From Acidobacteriota bacterium (lineage in GTDB: Bacteria; Acidobacteriota; Terriglobia; Acidiferrales; UBA7541), in NCBI GenBank assembly GCA_003223215.1, contig QHYH01000135.1, forward strand, positions 1 to 37,699: a stretch of DNA of 37,699 nucleotides, written 5' to 3'. Below are positions 25,401 to 33,720 of this stretch, in pieces. Each line of letters starts with the position of its first letter. The first letter of the stretch is position 1. Position numbers and translations under genes: made by a program. The notes under the pieces were generated by a model that saw only the letters and a program-made list of their open reading frames with translations, was not told the origin of the DNA and made no database searches.

Positions 25401-25494
25401 GAGATTCGGTCATCCGGTCGGATTCATCGCCCCGGCCAGCACCATCATTCCACACGCACTGTGGGGTGAACTCGGCGCCCGTTTCACGTTCTAA
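22429..25494 (+). CDS. Oar-like TonB-dependent outer membrane receptor
   Basis: A 1021-aa receptor from ATG 22429, with a GGAGAGG ribosome site just upstream. A signal peptide (SLYWLCMVVLLLSLGRTKAF, then AQA) precedes a carboxypeptidase-regulatory-like domain at about 28-110 (ATIQGTITDKSGAVVAGAEV ... LPVGTYTVTVTKGGF). The plug follows at about 125-245, with ELPMVGRDVANLAYLAPGVK and NVTVNGVDNKDNTVGGPVMQ. The remainder is a large beta-barrel with repeated aromatic strands such as FYGQDTWRVKPRLTLNLGLR, ending in ...GELGARFTF with the C-terminal Phe needed for outer-membrane assembly. Acidobacteriota carry many such receptors, thought to import oligosaccharides or other large nutrients; the ligand is unknown. 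A terminator follows directly. Confidence 0.94.
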   Translation: MRKSLYWLCMVVLLLSLGRTKAFAQATASATIQGTITDKSGAVVAGAEVVVKNKATDITRTTSSDETGSYRFELLPVGTYTVTVTKGGFGAFTQTIEILVGQTATANAELKPGAESEVIEVTSEAPLLDQAKTDVSQNITPTEVQELPMVGRDVANLAYLAPGVKPADSYDPTKNRYAILSVNGNNGRDVNVTVNGVDNKDNTVGGPVMQLPLEAVAEFQISTQRFSAVNGRSQGAAINMITKSGTNLLHGSFFGYFRATNLNTDEKDPSGTGTTTKSHPDYTRQQFGGSLGGTFKKDKLFGFFALEREREHQAQTVDATSLSELTIAEANGFAAQPSPTIPRPFFEWRYNGRMDWVIDSKNSAYLSYTSQVNDSLNDQSDATMDLTEGNFTRNHLIASNLTLNSNVSNTTVNQFTFGYQYWNNLIDSNLRAPNIIFPNASFGTNTNVPQQSFQKKWQFKDDLSKTIGHHTVQAGVDFIYNPVEGGFFEFNPTLLIRFGANPSTILDNPSTYPQGFATPGLVTEMSIANGNPYFLVATKQLGFYGQDTWRVKPRLTLNLGLRWDKDFNMIGGSEIQNSRTYQELVALNSPISNPYVSRIAHDDNKDFSPRIGFAYDLTGRSKHVVRGGFGLYFGNVFQNIPLFMEQQANATIFQTLFDITDPVKDTVPGTGIPLGQWRYGVDPMPTIAPPSSQLNPGSVGRLMDPNYRNPVTEEFNGGYSLALNANAAVEVEYTHVLGLHDNKTINVDQKVPVNGTCCTRPLDGAFTASNPPLPELGSVRNDESIGRSHYDGINFTFRQRMSHRFQLYANYTLGWAYAYDGGGASYRTYPRLSTNPFASYEWGPSPNDERHHVTISGIVDLPKGFQLSPILQFGSARPYNLTNSSNTLNTGGGTASAVVVPTNAPTNWFAFAGNATGAQNCFYGLNGVTQGCTIAKYDPLRGDPFFELDTRLAKNIKFGDRMNLQLLAQAFNLTNRANYGNNFGNNIASPSRFGHPVGFIAPASTIIPHALWGELGARFTF

Positions 25495-25526
25495 ACGGGG
25501 AATCTCTAATACTTAACGATTCGACG

Positions 25527-25562
25527 CTGGGCTGCCTCGAAACGAGTCAGCCCAGGTTTTTT
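25527..25562 (+). terminator. Intrinsic terminator after the first TonB receptor
   Basis: CTGGGCTGcCTCG (25527-25539) pairs with CGAGtCAGCCCAG (25543-25555), with one internal mismatch and an AAA loop, followed by G and a six-T run (25557-25562). It lies 32 bp after the receptor stop codon. Confidence 0.88.
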
Positions 25563-25810
25563 GTTCATCGCACGCGAACACAGTCCCAGCTCAAACCATC
25601 AGAAAAAGTTGAGAATGGTCAATAGTAACGCTCTCGCCAATTGCTTTCTCAGCTGAATTGGCGGATTCTGGTGCGGTTCGAACCTCTCGGTTCGGCTGGC
25701 GCGAACTTCAGGAGCCTAAGGTTTCGAAACGAACGAAGATCCGGCCCTCGAGAGTTGGAAGGAAAATGAGTTGCCGGGCCAGCAGCCTGCCCGGTACGTG
25801 GGTCGCCTCG

Positions 25811-25993
25811 ATGCACTGGTTGATTCTGGTTCTAATTGCAACGGCCACTGTGATTTTGCTCTGCGGACTGTTCCGCTGGGCCTCGGCGGACGCAAAGATT
25901 GACGCGAAGATTGCCAAAGAGGATTTTCGCGCCGAGCAGGACTGGCGTGGCCTGCACCGTTCCGCCATCGACGCCCCCGATCGGGAACGTTGA
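25811..25993 (+). CDS. Small hypothetical membrane protein
   Basis: A 60-aa frame from ATG 25811 with one clear membrane helix (WLILVLIATATVILLCGLF) and a charged tail (DAKIDAKIAKEDFRAEQDWR). No ribosome site is visible and the upstream frame extension is unconvincing. It ends where the decayed DUF6159-like gene begins, so it may be a fragment rather than a gene. No function can be assigned. Confidence 0.3.
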   Translation: MHWLILVLIATATVILLCGLFRWASADAKIDAKIAKEDFRAEQDWRGLHRSAIDAPDRER

Positions 25994-26690
25994 CCAGGCG
26001 CCGGGCAAACAGTTGATGTGGTTTCCGGTTCTCTCAGCGATCAGATGAGTGTTGGTCACGGCCTTTATCGCTACGGGCGGCACGCTGCTCATCATGCCGG
26101 CCATGGCGTCGGCAGCAGCGAATGACCAGCCATTTCATCCCAACCAGTCGCCGCTGTTTCTGATCGGCATGTTCACGATGTACGTGGCGAACTAATTTCG
26201 TCATCGTGTTCTTCAACGTCGCATTAGTGGGCGTAGCTAACAGCCGTCTGATGGGCGGCAACTGGACCTTCCGCGACGGCATTGAGCTGGCCTGGGCGCG
26301 CAAAGGCACGATTTCGCAGTGGGCGTTTGTGGCCGCTACAATAGGCATGATTCTGCGCGCTCTCGAGGAGCGCATGGGCCTGATCGGCCGACTGGTGATG
26401 CGCATCATTGGCATTGCCTGGGCGGTGGCCTGCTACTTCGTTGTGCCGGTGCTGGCGTTTGAAGACCTGACTCCCATCGCGGCCATCAAGCGCTCTTCGA
26501 GGCTCTTCCGCGATACCTGGGGCGAAAAAGTGAAACGCGTCAGGGACACGGCACGTCTCATGTGCAAGCGCGTGTGTTGGCTTGTTTTATCGGGATGGCC
26601 AGGCCTCGACGTGGAGTGACTTATCTCCTGCTCCAGCGTCGGCCTGGCCACCGTACTTTTTGAGCCACCCTGTTGACGAATCGAGCGGCG
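25989..26690 (+). pseudogene. DUF6159-type membrane protein, decayed
   Basis: Successive pieces match a multi-pass membrane protein of the DUF6159 kind. KQLMWFPVLSAI is followed by an in-frame TGA (26046-26048). Then come VTAFIATGGTLLIMP and FLIGMFTMYVAN, broken by TAA (26193-26195). Then, in the next frame, FVIVFFNVALVGVANSRLMG, LAWARKGTISQWAFVAATIG and FEDLTPIAAIKRSSRLFRDT. Removing one A from CTAATTTC at 26192-26199 restores NYFVIVFF exactly. The C-terminal part (FIGMARP..., SVGLATVLF) survives only in scattered frames. At least three lesions make a sequencing error an unlikely explanation for all of them. Confidence 0.6.
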
Positions 26691-26795
26691 ATTCTTACTC
26701 TGTTGCGGAAGGGCTTGAGCAGGTATTAAGGCAGCCGCTCGTAGTTGTGATGCTCCTGCGAACCTACTGACTCGGGTGAGGCCAAGTCTGGATCC

Positions 26796-29750
26796 ATGCG
26801 TAATGAAGTTCGAAAGCAGATCGCCCTTGCCATTTCATTTTTCGGCGCAGCCGTCCTTGTGTCCTTTCCCCCTGCGGTAAGGGCCCAGAACCCGGGTGGT
26901 TCGCTCCTTGTCACGGTGCAGGATTCGACTGGCGCCCGAGTGGCCGGAGCGAGTGTTTCACTGACCCAGGAGAAATTCGCGATATCGCGCACAGGCAAGG
27001 CCGACGCCCAAGGCGAAAAACGGTTCGAATCACTGCAGCCGGGAAGTTACACGGTTACGGTGAACGTCACAGGCTTTGCGGAAAAGACCGCCGCGGTGGT
27101 CGTCGCGGTGAGCAGCCAGCCGGTGCTGGTGGTAACGCTCCAACCGCAATCCGTCCGGGAATCCGTGGAGGTGCGCGACCGCGGCCCTTCGCTTGCGAGC
27201 CAGCCTATTGAGACGACCAGCAGCACCATCAAGACCGTCATCACGTCATCCGACCTTGACGAAGTGCCGCTTTCCGCGCGCAGCTTCGCCAACATTTCTT
27301 ATCTCGCTCCTTTTACCGCGCCGGTCGAACCTTCAGACCCCACGAAGGCCCGCATCACCGCGGTTTCTTTTGGCGGAAGCTCCGGGTTGAACGTGGACCT
27401 TTCCGTCGACGGCGGCGACAACAACGACGACTACATCGGCGGCTTCCTGCAGAATTTCTCGCCGGAGGCCGTCGGGGAGTTCGTCGTTCGAACCTCGCAG
27501 TTCGGCGCCGATACTTCAAGGACCAACGGTGGAAGCGTGATTATCTCGACGCGCCGCGGCACGGATGATTGGCACGGCAGCGCCTCCTACTATTACCGCG
27601 GCAGGGGCTTGAACGCGCGAAACGCGCTCGACAATCCTGAACCGAATCCCAAGCAGCCGTTTTCGCGCCAAAACGGAGTCGGCTCGCTTGGCGGACCGCT
27701 CAAAGTCAAGAAGCTGTGGTTCTTCACTTCTTACGAATACATTGACGAGAACGCCAGCCTGGCCTACAGCGCGAAATCGCTTTCCGAATTCAACGCGCTG
27801 GCGCAAATGGCTGCCGCAGGGGATCTGCCCGACGTTTCTTCCATTGCCACGATTCCGTCCTCTGTCTCCGTCCCTTTTCGCGACACGCTTTTTTCGACGC
27901 GCCTCGATTGGACGCAATGCTCGCACTCGCAATGGTTCGCGCGCGGCTCGCTCGACCGCAACACTACGAAGAACGATCTATTGCAACAGGGGGCCTTGCC
28001 ATCGACCGGCGCGACGACTACGTCGAACTACTACAACGTGCTGATGAACAACCAGTTACAATTCTCGCCGTCTTGGCTCGGCACGCTCACTCTGGAAGCC
28101 AGCGGATTCCATCACACCAAACTGCGCAACTCCGAGATTGGCCAGGCGTTGAATTTTCCCTTCACCGTGAGCTTCCTCACGACTTCCGGCCTTGAGACCT
28201 TCGGCGACAATCAGTTTGCCACCGCCATTACCGCGTTCCCCATTGAGCGCGACCAGCAGAAATACCAGTTCCGCTACGACGTTTCGCGAGCCGCGGGGCG
28301 TCACGCAGTGCGCTTTGGAGTGAACCTCATCCACGAGCCGGTCCTGCGCGGCGAGCTTACCGGCAACCGTGAGACCGTTTTCACTTACCTGCAAGATCCG
28401 AGTTTCTATGTCTCGAATCCGGGCGTACTCGGGACCTGCGCTTCTTCGAATCCCGATCCGAATTGTCCGGCGGTCCATACCGCGGGGCCATTGGACGGCT
28501 CCTTCTCGCAAAGCATCCGGCGCCTCGGGCTATATGCGGAAGATTCATGGCGCGTTACTCCGTCTTTTACTTTGAACGCGGGCTTGCGTTACGACACGAC
28601 CTTTGGATTGTTTATCGCCGCCGGCCACGATCAAAGGCTGAATCCGGCGCTCGCGGGCAATGGCGTTGTTTCCGGAATCCCGCACGATTACCGCAAGGCG
28701 ATCGCGCCGCGCTTAGGCGTTGCGTTCGCGCCGCATGGATCCGCCACAACCGTCCTGCGCGCGGGAGTCGGAATGTATTACAACGATCTCGCGCAGAACG
28801 GCTGGGTGGACGCGTTCACCGCGGTCAACCAATTCAATCTCGCGAACGGCACGAGCACGCCGGCGCTGATCGATTCGAACTACCACACGCCGTACGCGCT
28901 GATGGCCAGCGCGGCCTACGAGCACGAGTTAGGAAACAATTGGCGGTTGAGCCTCAGTTACGAGCATCAGCAAGGAGGACACCAATATCGGCGCTACGAG
29001 TATCCGGGTTTTTCCCTTTTTCGCAGCGATAACCGCTCCATCTACGACGGCTTGGCCGTGCAGATGCAACACAGCTTCGCTCACCGCTTCGAATTGACGG
29101 CCAATTACGTTCTTGCGCACGCGACCACCTGGGGCGCCACCGTCGGCGAACTGTTCGATTACGTCAACGGTGTTTCGAACGTTCACGATCCCTTCGGTCC
29201 CGGAGATCACGGTCCTTCCGGCGAAGATATCCGCCATCGCTTCGTACTGGTTGGCGTCTTGCAACTTCCCTGGAAATTCGAGGCGTCCACCTTGGCGCAG
29301 TTGGAAAGCGCTCGCCCATACACCATGACGACCCCTTTCGATGTCAACGGCGATGGAGTGGCGAATGACCGTGCGGTAGTAAATGGCGTGCAGACGACGC
29401 TCGATGAGTTCCGCGGTTCGCCTTTCTATCAGGTGGATGTGCGCGTAAGCCGTAACATCGTTCTTGGCGAGCGCGCCACTCTGCGGCCGTTCGCCGAATT
29501 TTTCAATCTTTTCAACCACCTGAATCCAGGCAATAACTACGTGCCGGATATCTCGGCGTTGCCCACGCCAGTGAACAATCCTGCCAACGCCACAGCTTTT
29601 TGCCTCGACCCCGCCTGCACACAGACGAAGCCCATCACCAGCCTGAACCAACTGCGTGTTCCGGCAGGTGCGCTTGGCGATTTCTTCGGACCGGGCACAA
29701 CCGTGGGCATTCCTTTCGCCGCACAAGTGGGCCTAAGGCTCACCTTTTGA
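26796..29750 (+). CDS. Second Oar-like TonB-dependent receptor
   Basis: A 984-aa outer membrane receptor from ATG 26796. The signal peptide (IALAISFFGAAVLVSFPPAV, then RAQ) is followed by a carboxypeptidase-regulatory-like domain (SLLVTVQDSTGARVAGASVS ... LQPGSYTVTVNVTGF). A plug-like region includes EVPLSARSFANISYLAPFTA and VDLSVDGGDNNDDYIGGFLQ, and the barrel ends ...AAQVGLRLTF with a C-terminal Phe. The architecture is the same as the receptor at 22429 but the sequence is divergent, so this is not a recent duplication. The Asp/Asn-rich motif GDNNDDY and the segment FDVNGDGVANDRAV could bind calcium. Ligand unknown. A weak ribosome site suggests modest expression or an uncertain start. Confidence 0.93.
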   Translation: MRNEVRKQIALAISFFGAAVLVSFPPAVRAQNPGGSLLVTVQDSTGARVAGASVSLTQEKFAISRTGKADAQGEKRFESLQPGSYTVTVNVTGFAEKTAAVVVAVSSQPVLVVTLQPQSVRESVEVRDRGPSLASQPIETTSSTIKTVITSSDLDEVPLSARSFANISYLAPFTAPVEPSDPTKARITAVSFGGSSGLNVDLSVDGGDNNDDYIGGFLQNFSPEAVGEFVVRTSQFGADTSRTNGGSVIISTRRGTDDWHGSASYYYRGRGLNARNALDNPEPNPKQPFSRQNGVGSLGGPLKVKKLWFFTSYEYIDENASLAYSAKSLSEFNALAQMAAAGDLPDVSSIATIPSSVSVPFRDTLFSTRLDWTQCSHSQWFARGSLDRNTTKNDLLQQGALPSTGATTTSNYYNVLMNNQLQFSPSWLGTLTLEASGFHHTKLRNSEIGQALNFPFTVSFLTTSGLETFGDNQFATAITAFPIERDQQKYQFRYDVSRAAGRHAVRFGVNLIHEPVLRGELTGNRETVFTYLQDPSFYVSNPGVLGTCASSNPDPNCPAVHTAGPLDGSFSQSIRRLGLYAEDSWRVTPSFTLNAGLRYDTTFGLFIAAGHDQRLNPALAGNGVVSGIPHDYRKAIAPRLGVAFAPHGSATTVLRAGVGMYYNDLAQNGWVDAFTAVNQFNLANGTSTPALIDSNYHTPYALMASAAYEHELGNNWRLSLSYEHQQGGHQYRRYEYPGFSLFRSDNRSIYDGLAVQMQHSFAHRFELTANYVLAHATTWGATVGELFDYVNGVSNVHDPFGPGDHGPSGEDIRHRFVLVGVLQLPWKFEASTLAQLESARPYTMTTPFDVNGDGVANDRAVVNGVQTTLDEFRGSPFYQVDVRVSRNIVLGERATLRPFAEFFNLFNHLNPGNNYVPDISALPTPVNNPANATAFCLDPACTQTKPITSLNQLRVPAGALGDFFGPGTTVGIPFAAQVGLRLTF

Positions 29751-29811
29751 TGAGAAAGCGTCGCCCGAAGACTAGATGACCACGCCCTTAGGCTGGAATT
29801 CCGTGCAGATG

Positions 29812-30158
29812 GATCACTCGCGGGGGAACACTCCAGAGAGGCTTCTTCTACATCGGTGCAGGGCCCTCACGCTTGGATTCCGTGAACCTGGACACCTTTC
29901 AGCGGATAGTGGAGAAAATGTCGGCGGCTGAGAGTCTGACACTGACCAGCCCTCCAGTCGAATTCCGCGTGAAGAAACATCCTTTCGTGCGCCGATTTCG
30001 ACCGCGGCATCGGCGCAGTCCACATGTACCGGTCGATGGTCCAAACCGTTGCGGGCGACGATCTCCTTACGATCGAAATCTATGCCTACTCGACTGAAGG
30101 ACTCCAGCAAATGGCCGCATCTCTTCAAACCATGGCAATTCCGGACAAAGAGCCTTGA
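29812..30158 (+). pseudogene. Frameshifted small protein of unknown function
   Basis: One frame from about 29817 reads FFYIGAGPSRLDSVNLDTFQ, RIVEKMSAAESLTLTSPPVE and FRVKKHPF. The next frame continues with DFDRGIGAVHMYRSMVQTVA, GDDLLTIEIYAYSTEGLQQM and ASLQTMAIPDKEP to the stop at 30158. The two halves join at about 29990, which looks like a single frameshift. The start is lost or non-standard. I do not recognise a named family. Nothing else is seen between 29751 and 30272. Confidence 0.5.
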
Positions 30159-30272
30159 GTCGCCTCAGCACTCAATGAATCATAGCCACCTAGCTTCTTC
30201 ACAAGAGGGGACAAGCATGTTTTGAAACACCGAAGGAGCTGTAGTAGGCTCGGCGGCGAGCTGGGAGGGAAC

Positions 30273-31961
30273 ATGAGGACATGTTGGGGAGAGGTTTTGA
30301 GTGCGGTGGGTTGCCTCGCGTTTTTCTTGTTTTCGGCAGATGCGCAGGCGGCTCAAAGATTCGAGATCTCGTTTCCCACGGCCGTGCATGCAGGGTCAAT
30401 TACGGGGCGGGCCTATGTGGTGATTACCAAGACGGATACGCCGGAGCCGCGGCTCGTGGCGGGCAGCTGGGGAGATTCGGGGCCGCTGTTCGGTGTGGAC
30501 GTAAATAAGCTGGCAGCAGACGAGACCGCGGTGATCGATGAGAGCACATTTGGTGCGCCGGTGCACAGCTTACGGGATATTCCCGCGGGTGATTACTTCG
30601 TGCAGGCGATCCTGAATATTTATACGGAGTTTCATCGCGCGGATGGACATCGGGTCTGGCTGCACATGGACCAGTGGGAGGGGCAGCACTTCAACCGGTC
30701 GCCGGGAAACCTGTATAGCGAGGTGCAGAAGGTGCATCTGGATCCGGCGGCTGGATACAAAATCAAGCTGAGTTTGACGAGGGCGATCCCGCCAATCGAG
30801 GTGCCGCCAGACACGCCCTGGGTGAAGCACATCAAGATTCAGAGCGAAATGCTGACGAGGTTCTGGGGGCACCCGATGTACATCGGCGCGATTGTGCTGT
30901 TGCCGAAGGGTTATGACGAGCATCCCAACGCGCGCTATCCGGCGATTTACGAACAGAACCATTTCAGTCTTCAGCCGCCCTTCGGATTCTCGACCGAGGA
31001 CCGGTCCATTCCTCCGGAACTGCGGACGACGCTGACGAACCTGAACCGTGAGACGGGATACGAGTTTTATCAAGCGTGGAATTCGGAGAATTTTCCGCGA
31101 ATGATCGCAGTGACGTTTCAACATCCGACGCAGTATTACGACGATTCGTACGCGGTGAACTCGGTGAACAACGGACCGTATGGCGATGCGCTGGTGAAAG
31201 AGATGATTCCGTATCTCGAAGCGCACTTTCGGATGATAGCGAAACCGTATGCGCGTGTGCTGACGGGAGGATCGACCGGAGGATGGGAGTCCCTGGCGGC
31301 GCAAGTGTTTTATCCCGGTTTTTTTGGCGGGACATGGACGCTGTATCCCGACCCGATTGATTTTCGCTGGTACGGAACCGTGAATGCCTACGAGGATGAC
31401 AACGCGTTCTTCGAGCCGAAGCACACGTGGGTGCAGGTGCCGCGGTCTATCATGCGGACGGCGGAGGGGCAGGACGAGATTACCGTGCAGCAGTTCAGCG
31501 AGCGAGAGGCGGTGCTGGGTAGCCACGGCAGGTCGGGGGAGCAAATTGAGATTTGGGACGCCGCGTACGGACCGATTGGCGACGATGGGTATCCAAGAGC
31601 GCTGTGGGACAAGAGAACGGGAAAGATTGATCACAGCGTGGCCATTTACATGCGCGACCACGGCTACGACCTGAGTTATAACGTTAAGACCAATTGGGCA
31701 ACGCTGGGGCCAATGCTGCAAGGCAAGATTCATATTTATGTCGGAGACATGGACAATTTTTATTTAAATTTGGCGGTGTACAAGTTTGAGGAGATGGCCA
31801 AGGATTTGCACAATCCCGAATGCCAATGCGAGTTTGCATATGGAAGGCCGATGAAGGGACATGGCTGGCAGCCGGTGACCACGGCGAATCTGGTGCGGCG
31901 AATGGCAGAGCATGTGGAGAAGAACGCGGGTGGAGAGGACGTGAAGCAGTGGCATTACTGA
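30273..31961 (+). CDS. Secreted esterase-like alpha/beta hydrolase
   Basis: A 562-aa protein from ATG 30273, chosen for the GGAGGG directly upstream and the signal peptide (EVLSAVGCLAFFLFSADAQA). An N-terminal beta-rich domain (about 28-190) precedes an esterase-D-like catalytic domain. The nucleophile elbow is TGGSTGGWESL, with Ser334 in G-x-S-x-G. The preceding segment ALVKEMIPYLEAHFRMIAKP is typical of that family. The acid and His are not certain: candidates are Asp in YVGDMDNFYL and His in MKGHGWQPV. It is probably an exported hydrolase acting on esters or peptides in the periplasm or outside. It appears to be a single-gene unit. Confidence 0.85.
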   Translation: MRTCWGEVLSAVGCLAFFLFSADAQAAQRFEISFPTAVHAGSITGRAYVVITKTDTPEPRLVAGSWGDSGPLFGVDVNKLAADETAVIDESTFGAPVHSLRDIPAGDYFVQAILNIYTEFHRADGHRVWLHMDQWEGQHFNRSPGNLYSEVQKVHLDPAAGYKIKLSLTRAIPPIEVPPDTPWVKHIKIQSEMLTRFWGHPMYIGAIVLLPKGYDEHPNARYPAIYEQNHFSLQPPFGFSTEDRSIPPELRTTLTNLNRETGYEFYQAWNSENFPRMIAVTFQHPTQYYDDSYAVNSVNNGPYGDALVKEMIPYLEAHFRMIAKPYARVLTGGSTGGWESLAAQVFYPGFFGGTWTLYPDPIDFRWYGTVNAYEDDNAFFEPKHTWVQVPRSIMRTAEGQDEITVQQFSEREAVLGSHGRSGEQIEIWDAAYGPIGDDGYPRALWDKRTGKIDHSVAIYMRDHGYDLSYNVKTNWATLGPMLQGKIHIYVGDMDNFYLNLAVYKFEEMAKDLHNPECQCEFAYGRPMKGHGWQPVTTANLVRRMAEHVEKNAGGEDVKQWHY

Positions 31962-32025
31962 AGGGGCGTAACAAAATAGATGCAATAATGAGCTAAAGAA
32001 AGAGCGCGGACCTAGACGACCACAC

Positions 32026-32265
32026 TTAGGCTGTGGCTTTCTGAGGAGATGGTCGCACACTCGCGCGGCCGGAGTTCCAAGCTGGCGGGTCACTTGCGGG
32101 GAAGGACTCCAAAGAAGCTTCTTCCACGATATCTAGTAGTTCTTCTTGCCCGGGAACCTCCCCGGTTTCACTCCGAGATCTTGGGACCTGTTGAACTTCT
32201 TTCGCCACAGCGGCTCTATTGTACCGCACGAGGTGCTGCTCGAGGGGCATTGGCAATCTTCGCAT
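32026..32265 (-). CDS. Small conserved protein with SFPASDPPAW motif
   Basis: A 79-aa minus-strand protein from ATG 32265, with GGGAG about 10 bp upstream; ATG 32250 is an alternative. The C-terminal half contains DIVEEASLESFPASDPPAWN, a short motif I recall from small uncharacterised proteins in many bacteria (EEASxESFPASDPPAW). The N-terminal part is basic, with no signal or membrane helix. It lies upstream of and divergent from ffh, 63 bp apart, so promoters of both lie in this gap. Function unknown. Confidence 0.55.
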   Translation of the reverse strand: MRRLPMPLEQHLVRYNRAAVAKEVQQVPRSRSETGEVPGQEELLDIVEEASLESFPASDPPAWNSGRASVRPSPQKATA

Positions 32266-32328
32266 GCCGGTGCACTCCCTCGCGTTGGCTGATATTCTAG
32301 AGAAGCTGATAAGGAACCTGTCTGAGTT

Positions 32329-33672
32329 ATGTTTGAGAACCTGACCGAAAAACTGCAACGAGCCTTCAAGAACCTGCGCGGGCGGGGCAAGCTCACCGAA
32401 GAGCATCTCGACGCGGCCCTAGCGGAGATCCGCGATGCGCTGCTCGAAGGCGACGTCAACGTGGGAGTCGCCGACGAGCTGCTCACCAACATCCGCAAAA
32501 AAGCCATCGGCAGCGAAGTGATGCTGCAACTCTCTCCCGACCAGCAGGTCGTCAAAGTCGTGCGCGATGAACTGGCTGCGCTGCTCGGCAAGCACGCGAA
32601 GCCGCTGTTTGCTGCGAAGCCTCCTTCGGTGTGGATGATCGTTGGTCTGCAAGGCTCCGGCAAAACGACCACGACCGGCAAACTCGCCAAATGGCTTACC
32701 CAACATGGGCACCGGCCTATCTTGGTGTCCACCGACGTGTACCGCCCCGCCGCGCGGGAGCAGCTCACGCAAGTGGCTAAAGCGATTGGCGCGGCGCTCT
32801 GGCCCGGCGCCGGCACCGACAAACCAATCGAAATCGTCAAGGGGGCTATCAAGGAAGCAAAACTGTCCGCGAGCGACGTCATCCTCGTGGACACCGCCGG
32901 CCGCTTACACATCGACGACGAGCTGATGAACGAGCTCAGCGTGCTCAAGAAAGAATTGCAGCCGACCGAAATCCTGTTTATCGCGGACGCCATGATCGGC
33001 CAGGACGCGGTGCGGTCGGCAGGCGAATTTCACAAGCGGCTCGGCCTGACCGGAGTGATTTTGACCAAGCTCGACGGCGACGCGCGCGGCGGCGCGGCGC
33101 TGAGCATCAGCAAAGTTTCCGGCGCGCCGGTGAAGTTTGTGGGCTTGGGCGAGAAATACGACGCCCTGGAAGGGTTTTATCCCGAGCGCATTGTTTCGCG
33201 CGTCTTGGGCATGGGCGACATCCTGTCGCTTATCGAGCGCGCCGAACAGGTGGTGGATCGGAAAGCCGCTGAGGAGCTCGAACGCAAGCTCCGCAAGTCG
33301 GAATTCACGCTCGAAGATTTCCGCGACCAGCTCCGGCAAGTGCGCAAGATGGGACCGCTTGAGCAGATTGTGGACATGCTGCCGAAAATGGGGCCGCTCG
33401 CGAACTTGCCAAAGAATGCAAGCGTGGACGAGAAAAAGCTCAAACAGGTGGAGGCCATCATAAATTCGATGACCGATGAAGAGCGGCGCGATCACAACGT
33501 CATTGACGGCAGGCGGCGGAAGCGCATTGCGAAGGGCAGCGGCACCACGGTGCAGGACGTCAACACCGTCCTAAAGCAGTACCTGCAAATGCGCACCATG
33601 ATGAAGCAGTACGGCGCCATGGCCCTACGCGGCAAAATGAGAGGCCTCGGCAAACTCTCGGGCCTGTCCTGA
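32329..33672 (+). CDS. ffh: Signal recognition particle GTPase Ffh
   Basis: A 447-aa SRP54 protein of normal length. The N domain (1-85) starts MFENLTEKLQRAFKNLRGRG. The GTPase domain has G1 GLQGSGKTTTTGKLAK (Lys112), the SRP-specific insertion with DVYRPAAREQL, G3 DTAGRLHIDDEL (Asp188) and G4 TKLDGDARGG (246-255). The methionine-rich M domain (about 325-447) includes KMGPLEQIVDMLPKMGP and LQMRTMMKQYGAMALRGKMR, which bind 4.5S RNA and signal sequences. With FtsY it delivers nascent membrane proteins to the Sec translocon. It is the clearest housekeeping gene of the window. Confidence 0.98.
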   Translation: MFENLTEKLQRAFKNLRGRGKLTEEHLDAALAEIRDALLEGDVNVGVADELLTNIRKKAIGSEVMLQLSPDQQVVKVVRDELAALLGKHAKPLFAAKPPSVWMIVGLQGSGKTTTTGKLAKWLTQHGHRPILVSTDVYRPAAREQLTQVAKAIGAALWPGAGTDKPIEIVKGAIKEAKLSASDVILVDTAGRLHIDDELMNELSVLKKELQPTEILFIADAMIGQDAVRSAGEFHKRLGLTGVILTKLDGDARGGAALSISKVSGAPVKFVGLGEKYDALEGFYPERIVSRVLGMGDILSLIERAEQVVDRKAAEELERKLRKSEFTLEDFRDQLRQVRKMGPLEQIVDMLPKMGPLANLPKNASVDEKKLKQVEAIINSMTDEERRDHNVIDGRRRKRIAKGSGTTVQDVNTVLKQYLQMRTMMKQYGAMALRGKMRGLGKLSGLS

Positions 33673-33720
33673 CGAGTTTGGTCTGGACTGAAGAGACTTC
33701 GTCGGCTGTGTCGCGGCGAT

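Noticed and set aside
28929-29726. 265-codon minus-strand frame
   Set aside because: It is antisense to the barrel of the second TonB receptor and has no recognisable motif.
30570-31733. 387-codon minus-strand frame, very rich in Arg and His
   Set aside because: It is antisense to the esterase-like hydrolase, with composition typical of a shadow frame in GC-rich DNA.
31962-32328. 4.5S/SRP RNA near ffh
   Set aside because: No GGNAG...GGAA-type tetraloop hairpin or matching long stem is visible, and the stretch is better explained by the small minus-strand gene.
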